A stretch of 64,000 nt of DNA from Corynebacterium renale (GCF_002563965.1 NZ_PDJF01000001.1:1054001-1118000), one strand, 5' to 3'; positions 8,802 to 17,881 are shown, counted from the first letter of the stretch. Translations and numbers: made by a program. The notes: generated from the letters alone by a model not told the origin.

Positions 8802-9992
8802 TTACTGGGTCAACCAGGGGGCCACGCCGGCGATAATTGCCTGCGTGCCTAAATCCAGGGTCGGGTGCAGGTCCGGGGCGAATTGCGGGGAGTGGTTGCT
8901 CGGTGCGTCCTCGGCCGCGAATCCGCCTACGCCCCAGTAGCAGTAGGGGATGCCCCAGGCGTTCGGGAGGTGGGAGAAGTCTTCCGAGCCTGTCGACGGC
9001 GTGAACTCGCCCGCGCGTTCCCCGAAAATCTCGCGGAAGGAATCCATGACCTGCGCGGTGACGGCCGCATCGTTGTCGGTGACGGGAACTTCGGTCCACC
9101 GGTCGATGATGGGTTCGCGTTCGCAGCCGGCGGCTGCGCACTCGGCACGCACGATCCGGTCGATTGCGGCCCAAATCTTTGCGTGGACGGCGTCGTTGTA
9201 CGCGCGGGTATTGATCTCCAGGCGGACTGAATCGGCGATAACGTTCGCGTTTTCACCACCATGAACAGCGCCGATGGTCACCACTCCGAACTCGCCGGGT
9301 GCTAGTTCACGCGCCACGATCGTTTGCAGGCGGGTAATAATATGCCCCGCGATCACCACGGGGTCGATGGTGGTGTGCGGCATGGAGCCGTGCCCGCCGC
9401 GTCCCAGAATGGTGACGCGCGTGTTCGCCGTGGCGCTCATTGCTGGGCCCGCGCACGCAGCGACGTGTCCGCCGGGGACGTCCGCGAAAACGTGCTGGGA
9501 GAACGCTACTTCGGGGGCGGGGATGGCGTCGATAAGCCCAGAATTGACCATGTCTAGGGCGCCCTGGCCGATTTCCTCCGCCGGCTGGAACAGGGCAATG
9601 AACGTGCCTTTCCACAGGTCACGGTGGGTGGAAAGGAATTCCGTGGCGGCGAGTAGCCAGGTGACGTGGAAGTCGTGGCCGCACGCGTGCATGCGCCCCA
9701 GCTCGACGTCGGCGGCGTAGGGCTTGCCGGATTCTTCGGCGACGGGCAGGCCATCGAAGTCGGCGCGCATGAGTACCGTCGGGCCCTCGCCGTTGCTGAC
9801 CACGCCCACCTGGCCGGTCTGGCCGACCGCGATTGGGTCCACGCCGAGGCGACGCAGTTCGTCGGCAATGCGGCCGGAGGTTTCATGCTCCTGGAAAGCC
9901 AGCTCCGGGTGCTGGTGGAACCAGATGTAGGTCTCTTCGCGCCGCGCGCGGGTGGATTCGAGGAATTTGTTGAGGGCTGCGTGAATTGTCAT
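8802..9992 (-). CDS. M20 family amidohydrolase (copy 2)
   Basis: This 396-residue paralogue of copy 1 has the same domain order: an N-terminal catalytic part with ACGHDFHVT near residue 106 and EEIGQGALDM, a dimerisation insert starting [13 protein letters not shown], and a C-terminal catalytic part with STGSEDFSHLP. It is expected to hydrolyse N-acyl amino acids or similar amides with a bound di-metal centre. The start ATG follows a TAGTGT -10 by 6 nt. The two copies differ enough for divergent substrate range. Confidence 0.92.
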   Translation of the reverse strand: MTIHAALNKFLESTRARREETYIWFHQHPELAFQEHETSGRIADELRRLGVDPIAVGQTGQVGVVSNGEGPTVLMRADFDGLPVAEESGKPYAADVELGRMHACGHDFHVTWLLAATEFLSTHRDLWKGTFIALFQPAEEIGQGALDMVNSGLIDAIPAPEVAFSQHVFADVPGGHVAACAGPAMSATANTRVTILGRGGHGSMPHTTIDPVVIAGHIITRLQTIVARELAPGEFGVVTIGAVHGGENANVIADSVRLEINTRAYNDAVHAKIWAAIDRIVRAECAAAGCEREPIIDRWTEVPVTDNDAAVTAQVMDSFREIFGERAGEFTPSTGSEDFSHLPNAWGIPYCYWGVGGFAAEDAPSNHSPQFAPDLHPTLDLGTQAIIAGVAPWLTQ

Positions 9993-10017
9993 GCCCCCAC
10001 ACTAGTGGCTGGCAGGC

Positions 10018-10200
10018 TTAGACGAGCCCCAAACGGTGCAGGTATTTACGGATACCACGCTGGTTCTTGGCTTCTTCGCGCTGGATTTCGTCTAGTTTGC
10101 GCTGGAAAGCGTCTAACGCCTTCTCCCGAGCTCTGGCAACATCTTCTTCTGTCACGGCACGGTTAATGTCACGCGGCATATTCGATGTAGGTGAACTCAT
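10018..10200 (-). CDS. Small charged helical protein, unknown
   Basis: This is a 60-residue soluble protein, highly charged and probably alpha-helical (EDVARAREKALDAFQRKLDE), possibly a short coiled coil. Its ATG overlaps the stop of the upstream membrane protein gene in an ATGA tetramer, so translation is probably coupled. No family recognised. Confidence 0.6.
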   Translation of the reverse strand: MSSPTSNMPRDINRAVTEEDVARAREKALDAFQRKLDEIQREEAKNQRGIRKYLHRLGLV

Positions 10201-10649
10201 TGCGCCTCCTTATTGTCGTGGTCGAGCTTACCGGAACGCTCACGTCCGCGTTGTGGGTGACGGCCATAATTTAAGACGGCTTGAGCAAAGGCTTCGTCGT
10301 CTGAATCCTTCCAGTCAGAATCGGCAATCGCCTCCAAAAACGCCCACCCCGCAGACCGCTTGGCGGGATCTTCCTCCAGCGTCAGGTTGATTGCCCATTG
10401 CGCGCGGTCGTAGTAGGCGGCGCGGTCGTCGGAGCGGGTGCGTTGGTTCAGCGTCGACAGCGCAAGGATCAGGGCCAGCAACCCGGTCAAGGAGGTGGGC
10501 AGGGACCCCTGATAGTCCAGCCACGTGTGCGTCGTTGCTGCCCACGACATGCCGGTCAGTAATTTACTCACGACGAAACCTGCCGCAACACATACACACA
10601 TTGTGAGGGCTACTAAAAGTATCCAGGCCCCCCGATTTCTTTTCCCCAT
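10197..10649 (-). CDS. Two-helix membrane protein, unknown
   Basis: This 150-residue protein has two hydrophobic helices (about residues 8-30 and 52-70) and a charged C-terminal cytosolic domain (about residues 70-150) containing DDRAAYYDRAQWAINLTLEE. The layout resembles small actinobacterial membrane proteins of unknown function. The ATG at 10649 follows a CATACT -10 by 7 nt; a GTG two codons earlier is less likely. It forms a two-gene operon with the 60-residue protein that overlaps its stop. Confidence 0.65.
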   Translation of the reverse strand: MGKRNRGAWILLVALTMCVCVAAGFVVSKLLTGMSWAATTHTWLDYQGSLPTSLTGLLALILALSTLNQRTRSDDRAAYYDRAQWAINLTLEEDPAKRSAGWAFLEAIADSDWKDSDDEAFAQAVLNYGRHPQRGRERSGKLDHDNKEAQ

Positions 10650-10709
10650 GCGCACCAGTATGCCAAAAATGTGGAGCGCCGACCACGCCCCACTGCTACT
10701 GTGGGCACC

Positions 10710-11036
10710 ATGAAAGATAAGGTCCTGCTGGTTTTGGCAATCGTGCTGCTGCTCGCGGCTGGCGGTTCGCGGTGGGATCAGGAGCAGCGGATTGTCATTT
10801 TATTGCTGTGTTTCGGGCTTTTGGGGTACATGGGGTTTTCGCGGTCGCGTGCGGACGAGAAATCTCATCCGGTGGTGCAGTGGGTGTGGGGGCTCGTGCT
10901 GCTTCTCATTGTGGGCGCGGTAGCGTTGTGGTGGTTGGGTCCGTTGCAGGGGTGGATGGGTATTACGTTCTTTGTGCTTGCGGGGGCGTATCTTGCGTTG
11001 GCTTTTGTAGATGCGGTGCTGCGTAACCGCGGCTAG
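10710..11036 (+). CDS. Small polytopic membrane protein, unknown
   Basis: This 108-residue protein has about four hydrophobic segments separated by short charged loops (RWDQEQR, RSRADEKSH). No recognised family. The ATG at 10710 is supported by a TACTGT -10 ending 7 nt upstream. Its 3' end directly abuts the promoter of purT. Confidence 0.65.
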   Translation: MKDKVLLVLAIVLLLAAGGSRWDQEQRIVILLLCFGLLGYMGFSRSRADEKSHPVVQWVWGLVLLLIVGAVALWWLGPLQGWMGITFFVLAGAYLALAFVDAVLRNRG

Positions 11037-11049
11037 TAGTCTTGGGGGC

Positions 11050-12309
11050 ATGGTTTCTGAAGAACGTTCACTCCCGGAGGCGTCGGAAAGCACTGGTCCG
11101 AAGCCGGCGCAGGTCGAGCTGGGCACGCCGTTGACGGCGAATGCTACGACGGTGATGTTGCTGGGGTCGGGGGAATTGTCCCGTGAGCTGGCGATTGCGT
11201 TCCATCGTTTCGGGGTAGAGGTGCATGCGGTGGATCGGACGTCGCATGCGCCGGCGCAGCAGGTGGCGCATTATGCGCACGTTGTGGACGTTTCGGATCC
11301 GGTGGCGGTGACGCAGCTGATTCGGCGCGTGCGCCCGGATTTTATTATTCCGGAGATTGAGACGATCGCCGCCGACGTGTTGGAGGCCGTCGAGGAGCGG
11401 GGGCATGCGACGGTGGTGCCCTCGGCGAAGGCTGCTGCCTTATCGACGAACCGTGAACGCATGCGTCGCCTGGCCGCTGAAGAGTTGGGCCTGCCTACGC
11501 CGTCCTACATGTTCGTCTCCACCCACACTGAGTTTGAGGTGGCGATCGGTTCCTTGGGCTACCCGGTCGTGGCGAAGGCGGCGGAGCAGTCCACCCGCCC
11601 GAACTGCGTCATCGAGTCCGAGGAAGATGTTGAGCGGGCTTGGGAAGTGCTTTGCGACGGCCAGCCGGAGACCCGCCTCGTGGTGGAAAAACTCGTCGAC
11701 TTTGACTACGAGCTCGCCATGCTTGCCGTGCGTTCCACGGACCCCGCCACCGGGCAGCTGGCAACTTGGTTCTGCGAGCCGATCGGCTACAAGTACGACG
11801 CCGGCCAGTACGTCGAGTCGTGGCAGCCGATGCGCATCTCCGAAGAAGCGCTGGGCAACGCGCGATCCGTGGCTGCGCGCGTGAGTAATGCGCTCGGCGG
11901 GCGCGGTGTGTTCAGCGTGAAAATGTTCGTCGCCGGCGACGACGTCTACTTCTCCGAAGTCCATGCTCGCCCCCACGAAACCGGCCTAGTGACTATCGCT
12001 AGCCAGCGCCTATCCCAGTTTGAGCTGCACAGCCGCGCAATCCTCAACATGCCTATCGACGTCACCCTGACCTCCCCGGGGGCCGCCTGTTCACTGTTTT
12101 CCACGGTCGATGCGCACTCGGTTCGTATCACCGGGTTGGGTGAAGCACTCGCCGTGCCGGAGTCACGCGTGGAATTGTTCGGCAAGCAGGACGCCACCAT
12201 CGGACGCGGCATGGGCGTTGCTTTGGCGACCGCCGAAACAATCGGCGAAGCCGCGCAGCGGGCACGCGCCGTCGCTGACGCGATCAGCGTGGAAAACACG
12301 GTGGGGTAG
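11050..12309 (+). CDS. purT: Formate-dependent phosphoribosylglycinamide formyltransferase
   Basis: PurT is an ATP-grasp enzyme that formylates GAR with free formate and ATP, the folate-independent route for step 3 of purine synthesis. The 419-residue length is typical. A Rossmann-like start (VMLLGSGELSRELAIAFHRFG), the ATP-grasp central domain with KAAEQSTRPN and EVHARPHETG, and the C-terminal GKQDATIGRGMG segment are visible. The ATG at 11050 follows a TAGTCT -10 by 7 nt, and that box overlaps the end of the preceding gene. Confidence 0.95.
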   Translation: MVSEERSLPEASESTGPKPAQVELGTPLTANATTVMLLGSGELSRELAIAFHRFGVEVHAVDRTSHAPAQQVAHYAHVVDVSDPVAVTQLIRRVRPDFIIPEIETIAADVLEAVEERGHATVVPSAKAAALSTNRERMRRLAAEELGLPTPSYMFVSTHTEFEVAIGSLGYPVVAKAAEQSTRPNCVIESEEDVERAWEVLCDGQPETRLVVEKLVDFDYELAMLAVRSTDPATGQLATWFCEPIGYKYDAGQYVESWQPMRISEEALGNARSVAARVSNALGGRGVFSVKMFVAGDDVYFSEVHARPHETGLVTIASQRLSQFELHSRAILNMPIDVTLTSPGAACSLFSTVDAHSVRITGLGEALAVPESRVELFGKQDATIGRGMGVALATAETIGEAAQRARAVADAISVENTVG

Positions 12310-12328
12310 CGGCGGGGCTTGGGGCTTA

Positions 12329-12350
12329 GGGGTACCCGCACCCCCTTTTT
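12329..12350 (+). terminator. Probable terminator of purT
   Basis: A short GGGGT/ACCCC stem with a 6-nt loop is followed by CTTTTTC, 20 bp after the purT stop. Confidence 0.6.
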
Positions 12351-12373
12351 CTTCTATATGCAACGAAAAAAGG

Positions 12374-12379
12374 TACAAT
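12374..12379 (+). promoter_or_regulatory. -10 box of the secreted-protein gene
   Basis: TACAAT lies about 60 bp upstream of the ATG at 12442, giving a leader of roughly 55 nt with an AGAAAGGA ribosome-binding site. Confidence 0.5.
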
Positions 12380-12441
12380 TCTCAGCTAACGTACAGTTCC
12401 GTTTGAACTGAATCCAAGCTACTGAGAAAGGATGTTCCGCC

Positions 12442-13008
12442 ATGCGAGCATTCACCAAGGGCGCTCTTGCCATCACCGCCGCCGCAGCCGTTACCACCGG
12501 CGTCTGCGCACCAGCTGCAAACGCAATGTCGGTCAAGGTTGACGGCCAGGTTTGCACGTTCACTATTCCTGAAAGCGAAAAGCACATTTTCGAGATGGAA
12601 AATGGTACGTGGACGCTTACTCCTAACGAGGCTCAAGGCTACATTGCAGGCGGATTGGCATACATCGATAGTTACGAGTCTCTGCTTGCTGAGAATGAAG
12701 CGAAGCGCAAAGCCGGTACTATCAGTGAGTTTGACTATCACGACGCAAAAGTTAGAGCCGAACAAGTAAATAAATACTACGGGGGGATGATGCCAGCACT
12801 GCGCGCCTGCGTTGAGGGCAAGGATCTCAGCCAGACTTCTTCCGAAGCTCAGGTCGCGCTGAGCTCCGCAGACGGCAAGGGCCTGACCCCGGCTGGAATC
12901 GGCGTTACCGTCGCGGGTGCCGTAGCTGCTGTCCTTGGCCTTCTGGTTGCAGCGTTGCCGCAGATTAAGCCACTGTTGCCTGCACAGATCGCCAACCTGC
13001 TGCCATAG
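12442..13008 (+). CDS. Secreted small protein with C-terminal hydrophobic segment
   Basis: This 188-residue protein has a classical signal peptide (basic n-region, a hydrophobic stretch, ANA-type cleavage near residue 28). The mature part is mixed alpha/beta with two Cys (about residues 37 and 122) that could form a disulfide. The C-terminus is hydrophobic (about residues 148-170, Ala/Val/Gly/Leu-rich) followed by a Pro/Leu-rich end, so it may stay membrane or envelope associated. This layout recurs in small corynebacterial exported proteins. The function is unknown. A hairpin terminator follows. Confidence 0.8.
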   Translation: MRAFTKGALAITAAAAVTTGVCAPAANAMSVKVDGQVCTFTIPESEKHIFEMENGTWTLTPNEAQGYIAGGLAYIDSYESLLAENEAKRKAGTISEFDYHDAKVRAEQVNKYYGGMMPALRACVEGKDLSQTSSEAQVALSSADGKGLTPAGIGVTVAGAVAAVLGLLVAALPQIKPLLPAQIANLLP

Positions 13009-13025
13009 CATCACTTATGCTTAAT

Positions 13026-13049
13026 GCCCCACGGGAGTGGAGCGTTTTT
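13026..13049 (+). terminator. Terminator of the secreted-protein gene
   Basis: A GCCCCAC/GTGGAGC stem with a 4-nt loop is followed by GTTTTT, starting 18 bp after the stop. Confidence 0.8.
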
Positions 13050-13119
13050 GCTATCGGGCTATTGCTAACGGGTGCCGAGGTTAATATGCTCCAGGTTATT
13101 CCCCCTAAGGAGACCCGCT

Positions 13120-13302
13120 ATGGACACACACAAGAAGCCCATCGTCCCACCGACGCGGCCGTTGGCAGTGCTTCCGGCCGCGCTCATTCCCCTCGGACTC
13201 TATGCCTTCGGCATCATCTCAGCAGCAACACTCTGGTGGGTGTTAGGCGCGCTGGCTGCGATAGCGGTAGTGCTGCTACTGGCCTGGTTTTTCACCAGGT
13301 AG
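13120..13302 (+). CDS. Small two-helix membrane protein
   Basis: This 60-residue protein has two closely spaced transmembrane helices (about residues 16-33 and 36-56) after a short basic and Pro-rich N-terminus. An AAGGAGA ribosome-binding site 7 nt upstream supports the ATG at 13120. Its 3' end overlaps the convergent acetyltransferase gene by 27 bp. No family or function assigned. Confidence 0.65.
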   Translation: MDTHKKPIVPPTRPLAVLPAALIPLGLYAFGIISAATLWWVLGALAAIAVVLLLAWFFTR

Positions 13303-13710
13303 GTCCGCTTCCATCGGGGTGTGTGGAACGCCAGTGTCCAGGGTTTCCGGGCCGCAGGCCTGGAAACCGAAGCGTTCGTACCAGCCCACTAGGCGGGATT
13401 GGGCGGATAGGGTGGCGGTGGGGGCGTCGATAAGCGACATTGCGGTGCGCACCACGTGACTTCCTACGCCGGGGCGCCGGGAGATGATGCGCCCGATCAC
13501 GTTGCCGACAACGCGCCCGCAGCCCACCAGTTCCTCCCCGTCGAGGATCAGGATGTGGCGGGTATCAGGGTGGATGTCGGCGTCGTCGATTTCGTAGTAG
13601 GGGGTTTCCTGCTCGCCGACGAAGACGTCGACGCGCAGTTTGTACAGGTCGTGGACCTCGCGGACCGATAAGTCCTCGAGGGGTGCGATCTTAGTCCTGA
13701 GGTCCTGCAT
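13276..13710 (-). CDS. GNAT acetyltransferase (ElaA-like)
   Basis: This is a 144-residue single-domain GNAT. VREVHDLYKLRVDVFVGEQETPYYEIDD at the N-terminus is typical of the ElaA branch, followed by the acetyl-CoA-binding loop region GRIISRRPGVGSHVVRTAM and the C-terminal YERFGFQACGPETLDTGVPHTPM. The substrate is unknown. The start codon lies inside the 3' end of fprA on the same strand (overlap of 20 bp), so the two are likely cotranscribed with fprA first. Confidence 0.85.
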   Translation of the reverse strand: MQDLRTKIAPLEDLSVREVHDLYKLRVDVFVGEQETPYYEIDDADIHPDTRHILILDGEELVGCGRVVGNVIGRIISRRPGVGSHVVRTAMSLIDAPTATLSAQSRLVGWYERFGFQACGPETLDTGVPHTPMEADLPGEKPGQ

Positions 13711-15055
13711 GGCGGACCATGTCCTCCCATTCCACGATCTTCTTGCGCTCGCGGCCTTCGGCCTCGCCGAGGGCGCGCTCGGCTGCGTCGAGGCGGTGCC
13801 AGCCTTCCCACGTGGTCACGGGCAGGTCCTTCTTCTCGAAGTAGTCCAAGATCGCCTGCGGATCCAGGTTTTCCTCGGCAGGGGAAGGCAGGTGGCCGGC
13901 GTCGAAGTCTGCGATGACCATGCCAATGGTTTCCTTGGCGTCACTCTTGGTGTTGCCGATCAGGCCGACGGGGCCGCGCTTGATCCAACCGGTGGCGTAG
14001 AGGGATGGCACGATCTGGCCATCTTCGTCGAGGACGTGGCCACCATCGTTCGGGATGACTGCGCGTTCGTGGTCGAACGGCACGCCCTCGACTGCGTCGG
14101 AACGGTAGCCGACCGCACGGTACACGGCCTGGACTGGCCAGGTGGTGTATTTGCCGGTGCCGGTTACGCCGCCGTTGCCGTCGAGTTGCATGCGCTCAGT
14201 CTTCAGGCCCACGACGTGGCCATCTTCGCCCAGGATCTCGACGGGCGCCTCAAAGAGGTGAATGTGCAGCTTGTGCGGTGCGCCCTTGGGTTCGCGGATG
14301 GCGTAGCCTTCGAGGGTCTGGCACACCAAGTCAACGGACTTGGAATCGCGGCGTGCCTGTTCGGAGGCTGCGTCGTAGTCGATGTCCTCGGGGTCCACGA
14401 CAACTTCGATGGTGTCGGAGTGGTCCAATTCCTTGAGTTCGAGTGGGGTGAACTTAGCTTGGGCCGGGCCGCGGCGTCCGAAGACGTGGATTTCCTTGGC
14501 CGCGTTCTTGGAGAGGGTTTCGTAGACGTTGTCCGGGATTTCGGTGACCTTGAGTTCGTCGGCGGTCTTTGCCAGGACGCGTGCAATGTCCAGGCCCACG
14601 TTGCCCACACCGATGACTGCCACCTGCTCGGCGTCGAGGGGCCAGTCGCGGGTGAAGTTCGGGTTGCCGTCGTAAAAGCCCACAAACTGGCCGGCACCGT
14701 AATGTTCGGGCAGGTCTGCGCCGGGGATGTTCAGTGGCTTGTCGCCGGTGGCGCCGGTGGAGAAGACGATGGCGTCGTAGAATTCGCGCAGTTCGTCGAC
14801 AGTAATGTCCTTGCCTACCTCAATGTTGCCCAGGAAGCGGATCTCTTCGCGTTCGAGGACGTTGTGCAGGGACTTGACGATGCCCTTGATGCGCGGATGG
14901 TCGGGAGCGACACCGTAGCGGATCAGGCCGAAGGGGGCGGGCATCTTTTCAAATAGGTCAATCTGGACGTCATGGTCGGACTTGACCAGAAGGTCGGATG
15001 CGTAGATGCCGGCGGGACCAGCGCCGACGACGGCGATGCGCATTGGGCGGCTCAT
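13691..15055 (-). CDS. fprA: Ferredoxin/adrenodoxin-type NADP+ reductase
   Basis: This 454-residue flavoprotein of the FprA/adrenodoxin reductase family transfers electrons between NADPH and ferredoxin. The FAD-binding VVGAGPAGIYASDLL is at residues 9-23, VIGVGNVGLDIARVLA is the NADP-binding fold near 150, and TGWIKRGPVGLIGNTKSDA is near 365. An AGAGGAA ribosome-binding site supports the ATG at 15055. It is divergent from pta. Confidence 0.94.
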   Translation of the reverse strand: MSRPMRIAVVGAGPAGIYASDLLVKSDHDVQIDLFEKMPAPFGLIRYGVAPDHPRIKGIVKSLHNVLEREEIRFLGNIEVGKDITVDELREFYDAIVFSTGATGDKPLNIPGADLPEHYGAGQFVGFYDGNPNFTRDWPLDAEQVAVIGVGNVGLDIARVLAKTADELKVTEIPDNVYETLSKNAAKEIHVFGRRGPAQAKFTPLELKELDHSDTIEVVVDPEDIDYDAASEQARRDSKSVDLVCQTLEGYAIREPKGAPHKLHIHLFEAPVEILGEDGHVVGLKTERMQLDGNGGVTGTGKYTTWPVQAVYRAVGYRSDAVEGVPFDHERAVIPNDGGHVLDEDGQIVPSLYATGWIKRGPVGLIGNTKSDAKETIGMVIADFDAGHLPSPAEENLDPQAILDYFEKKDLPVTTWEGWHRLDAAERALGEAEGRERKKIVEWEDMVRHAGPQD

Positions 15056-15331
15056 GTGTATTCCTCTTTACCTTTCATCTGCTCTACCCAGGCTGAGCGG
15101 GCGAATTGTTGCGGTTGTGCTAACTAGTACCGGCCTAGTGTACAGACTTGTCTACTCTTGCGAAAGGCCCGCTTTATATTTGCATATTAACTGTGTCGCA
15201 TATGGCGGGCGCACTCACTGGTGGTTTGGGTGTATTTACCGGGCTTCGCGGCCAGGTTAATAGTAGAGTTGGTGTGTGTATCTTACGCCGTGTTGGCGTT
15301 GTTTATCGTTCTGCGAAGGAGTGTGCCCATC
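15056..15331. other. fprA-pta divergent intergenic region
   Basis: This 276-bp region carries both promoters. A TAGAGT at 15264-15269 is a plausible pta -10, giving a leader of about 56 nt. AT-rich sequence with TTTGCATATTAA around 15178-15195 may hold regulator sites, but I cannot assign RamA, RamB or GlxR sites with confidence. Confidence 0.4.
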
Positions 15332-16687
15332 TTGACCTCTCAATCTGTCATCGTGACCGTAGCGAACCGCACTGTCGACGATCTTGATGTGGCGTCGCTG
15401 GCGCAGGAACTCGGCGCGGCCACGTCCCGCCTGAGCGCCACCACCATCGCCGAGGTGCTGGCCCAGGCACCCACCGAACCCACTGTGGTCGTCGGCACTG
15501 GTGCCCCGCTTTTCGACGCCGAAGCCGCCGCCGCCCTCGGCCTGCCGCTCGTGCTTGTCGCCGAAGGTGAGGGCCCCCAGGTTGATTTGATCAGCCGCGA
15601 CATTGCAGCAACCGGCGCGCACCTCGTGGCCACGGTCGCGGCCGGGGAGCTGGCCACGGTTGCCCCCGCGGTCCGCGATGCAGACGTTAAGCCCGTCATG
15701 AGCGCCGATCTCTTCGAGACGTGGCTGCTAGAAAAGGCCGCGTCCGCGAAATCCCACATCGTCTTGCCCGAAGGTGGCGACGACCGCATCCTGCAGGCCG
15801 CGCACACCCTCCTTGCCCGTGGCGTTGCCGAGCTGACGATCCTGGGGGACCAGGAGGGCGTCGCAAAGCGGGCCCAGGAGCTAGGACTGAACCTGGACGG
15901 CGCGCACGTCGTGGACCACCTGACCAGCGACCGCGCCGAGGAGTACGCCGCCGCCTTCGCGGAGCTGCGCAAGAAGAAGGGCGTGACCATCGAGCAGGCG
16001 CGCGAGCAGATGAAGGACGAATCCTACTTCGCAACCATGATGGTGCAGGCCGGCGACGCCGATGGAATGGTTTCGGGCGCTGCGCACACCACGGCGGAGA
16101 CCATTCGCCCCGCGTTCCAGATCATCAAGACGGCCCCGGACGCGTCCGTGGTGTCCTCTATTTTCCTCATGGTCATGCGTGGCCGCCTGTGGGCTTTCGG
16201 CGACTGCGCCGTCAACCCAAACCCCACGCCCGAGCAGTTGGGCGAGATCGCCGTGGTGTCCGCGCGGACTGCGCACCAGTTCGGCATTGATCCGAAGGTC
16301 GCGATGCTCAGCTACTCGACGGGCGCCTCCGGTGTCGGTCCTGATGTTGAGGCAGTTGTCGCTGCGGTAGAGAAAGCCCGCGAGCTCAACCCGGAGTTGG
16401 CCGTCGACGGCCCGCTGCAGTTCGACGCCGCCTGCGAACCCTCCGTCGCCGCGAAGAAGGCCCCCGAATCCCCGGTTGCCGGCCAGGCGAACGTGTTCAT
16501 CTTCCCGGACCTGCAATCCGGCAACATTGGCTACAAGACCGCGCAGCGCACCGGCGGTGCCCTGGCCGTCGGGCCGATCCTGCAGGGCCTGAACAAGCCG
16601 ATCAACGATCTTTCCCGTGGCGCCACCGTCCCCGACATTATTAATACCGTCGCCATTACCGCAATCCAGGCAGGAGGCGCCAGCTAA
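15332..16687 (+). CDS. pta: Phosphate acetyltransferase
   Basis: Pta interconverts acetyl-CoA and acetyl phosphate; with AckA it activates or produces acetate. The 451-residue protein has an N-terminal extension of about 130 residues and the PTA_PTB catalytic domain from SHIVLPEGGDDRIL onward, with MVSGAAHTT, GRLWAFGDCAVNPNPT and FIFPDLQSGNIGYK. I choose TTG 15332: GAAGGAG lies 10 nt upstream and the N-terminus then matches known corynebacterial Pta. Longer frames reach 15221 but encode a hydrophobic tract not expected for Pta. ackA starts on the next base after the stop. Confidence 0.93.
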   Translation: MTSQSVIVTVANRTVDDLDVASLAQELGAATSRLSATTIAEVLAQAPTEPTVVVGTGAPLFDAEAAAALGLPLVLVAEGEGPQVDLISRDIAATGAHLVATVAAGELATVAPAVRDADVKPVMSADLFETWLLEKAASAKSHIVLPEGGDDRILQAAHTLLARGVAELTILGDQEGVAKRAQELGLNLDGAHVVDHLTSDRAEEYAAAFAELRKKKGVTIEQAREQMKDESYFATMMVQAGDADGMVSGAAHTTAETIRPAFQIIKTAPDASVVSSIFLMVMRGRLWAFGDCAVNPNPTPEQLGEIAVVSARTAHQFGIDPKVAMLSYSTGASGVGPDVEAVVAAVEKARELNPELAVDGPLQFDAACEPSVAAKKAPESPVAGQANVFIFPDLQSGNIGYKTAQRTGGALAVGPILQGLNKPINDLSRGATVPDIINTVAITAIQAGGAS

Positions 16688-17881
16688 ATGGCTTATGCAC
16701 TCGTTTTAAATTCTGGTTCTTCGTCCATCAAGTTCCAGCTTGTTGACCCTACCGCGCACGCGGAGGACGAGCCGTTCGTCGTCGGACTCGTCGAGCAGGT
16801 GGGCGAACCGATGGGCCGCCTCACCTTGAAGCACGCGGGCGAGAAGCACGTCGTCGAGCAGCCGATTCCCGACCACGCCGCCGGCCTGAATCTTTCTTTT
16901 GACCTCATGGCAAAGCACCACTGCGGCCCACAGGACGTGGACGTTGTTGCGGTGGGGCACCGCGTTGTGCACGGCGGTATTTTGTTCTCCGGGCCGGAGC
17001 TGATCAACGATGAGATCGTGGCCATGATCCGCGACCTTATCCCCCTGGCCCCGTTGCACAACCCGGCCAACATTGATGGCATTGAGGTGGCCCGCGCAAT
17101 CCTGCCGGACATCCCACACGTCGCCGTCTTCGATACGGGCTTCTTCCACTCCATGCCCCCGGCTGCTGCACTGTACGCGGTGAACAAGGACGTGGCCCTG
17201 GACAACGGTGTGCGCCGCTACGGCTTCCACGGCACCTCGCACGAGTACGTGTCCAAGAAGGTGCCGGAATTGTTGGGCATGCCGGAGGCTGCGGTCAACC
17301 AGATCACCCTGCACCTGGGTAATGGTGCTTCTGCGGCCGCAATCCGTGGCGGCCAGGCGATTGATACGTCGATGGGCATGACGCCATTGGCCGGCCTGGC
17401 CATGGGTACCCGCTCCGGCGACCTGGACCCCGGCGTGATTTTCCACCTGCACCGCAACGCGGGCATGAGCATCGACGAGATTGACGCGATGCTCAACAAG
17501 ACCTCCGGTGTGAAGGGCCTCTCCGGCGTCAACGACTTCCGCGCCCTGCGCGAAATGATCGAGAATGAGGACGAAGACGCCTGGCTGGCGTACAACATTT
17601 ACATCCACCAGCTGCGTCGCTACATCGGCTCCTACATGATTGCGCTCGGCCGCGTGAATGCGATCACGTTCACCGCCGGCGTCGGCGAAAATGACAAGGC
17701 TGTGCGCGCCGACGCGCTGGCCGGCCTGGAGATGTACGGCATCAAGGTCGATCAGGCCCGCAACGAGTTGCCTAACGACGGCCCACGCGAAATTTCCACC
17801 GACGATTCCGCCATCAAAGTCTTCGTGGTCCCCACCAACGAAGAGCTGGCGATCGCCAGGTACGCGTCCGCGTTCGCTTAA
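16688..17881 (+). CDS. ackA: Acetate kinase
   Basis: AckA phosphorylates acetate with ATP, forming acetyl phosphate for Pta. The 397-residue length is standard. The signature [13 protein letters not shown] is at residues 5-17, with VGHRVVHGG near 91, [12 protein letters not shown] near 178, [12 protein letters not shown] near 208 and [10 protein letters not shown] near 328. It is immediately adjacent to pta (no gap), a classic operon, and converges on pknG with a 12-bp gap. Confidence 0.97.
   Translation: MAYALVLNSGSSSIKFQLVDPTAHAEDEPFVVGLVEQVGEPMGRLTLKHAGEKHVVEQPIPDHAAGLNLSFDLMAKHHCGPQDVDVVAVGHRVVHGGILFSGPELINDEIVAMIRDLIPLAPLHNPANIDGIEVARAILPDIPHVAVFDTGFFHSMPPAAALYAVNKDVALDNGVRRYGFHGTSHEYVSKKVPELLGMPEAAVNQITLHLGNGASAAAIRGGQAIDTSMGMTPLAGLAMGTRSGDLDPGVIFHLHRNAGMSIDEIDAMLNKTSGVKGLSGVNDFRALREMIENEDEDAWLAYNIYIHQLRRYIGSYMIALGRVNAITFTAGVGENDKAVRADALAGLEMYGIKVDQARNELPNDGPREISTDDSAIKVFVVPTNEELAIARYASAFA

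Noticed and set aside
13640..14956. 438-aa plus-strand frame
   Set aside because: It lies opposite fprA, whose FAD and NADP motifs are clear; the shadow is Val/Gly/Asp-rich noise.
15221..15331. N-terminal extension of Pta
   Set aside because: It would add a hydrophobic segment not expected for Pta; the TTG at 15332 has the ribosome-binding site.
15056..15331. RamA, RamB or GlxR binding sites upstream of pta
   Set aside because: Only partial matches were seen by eye, not good enough to claim.
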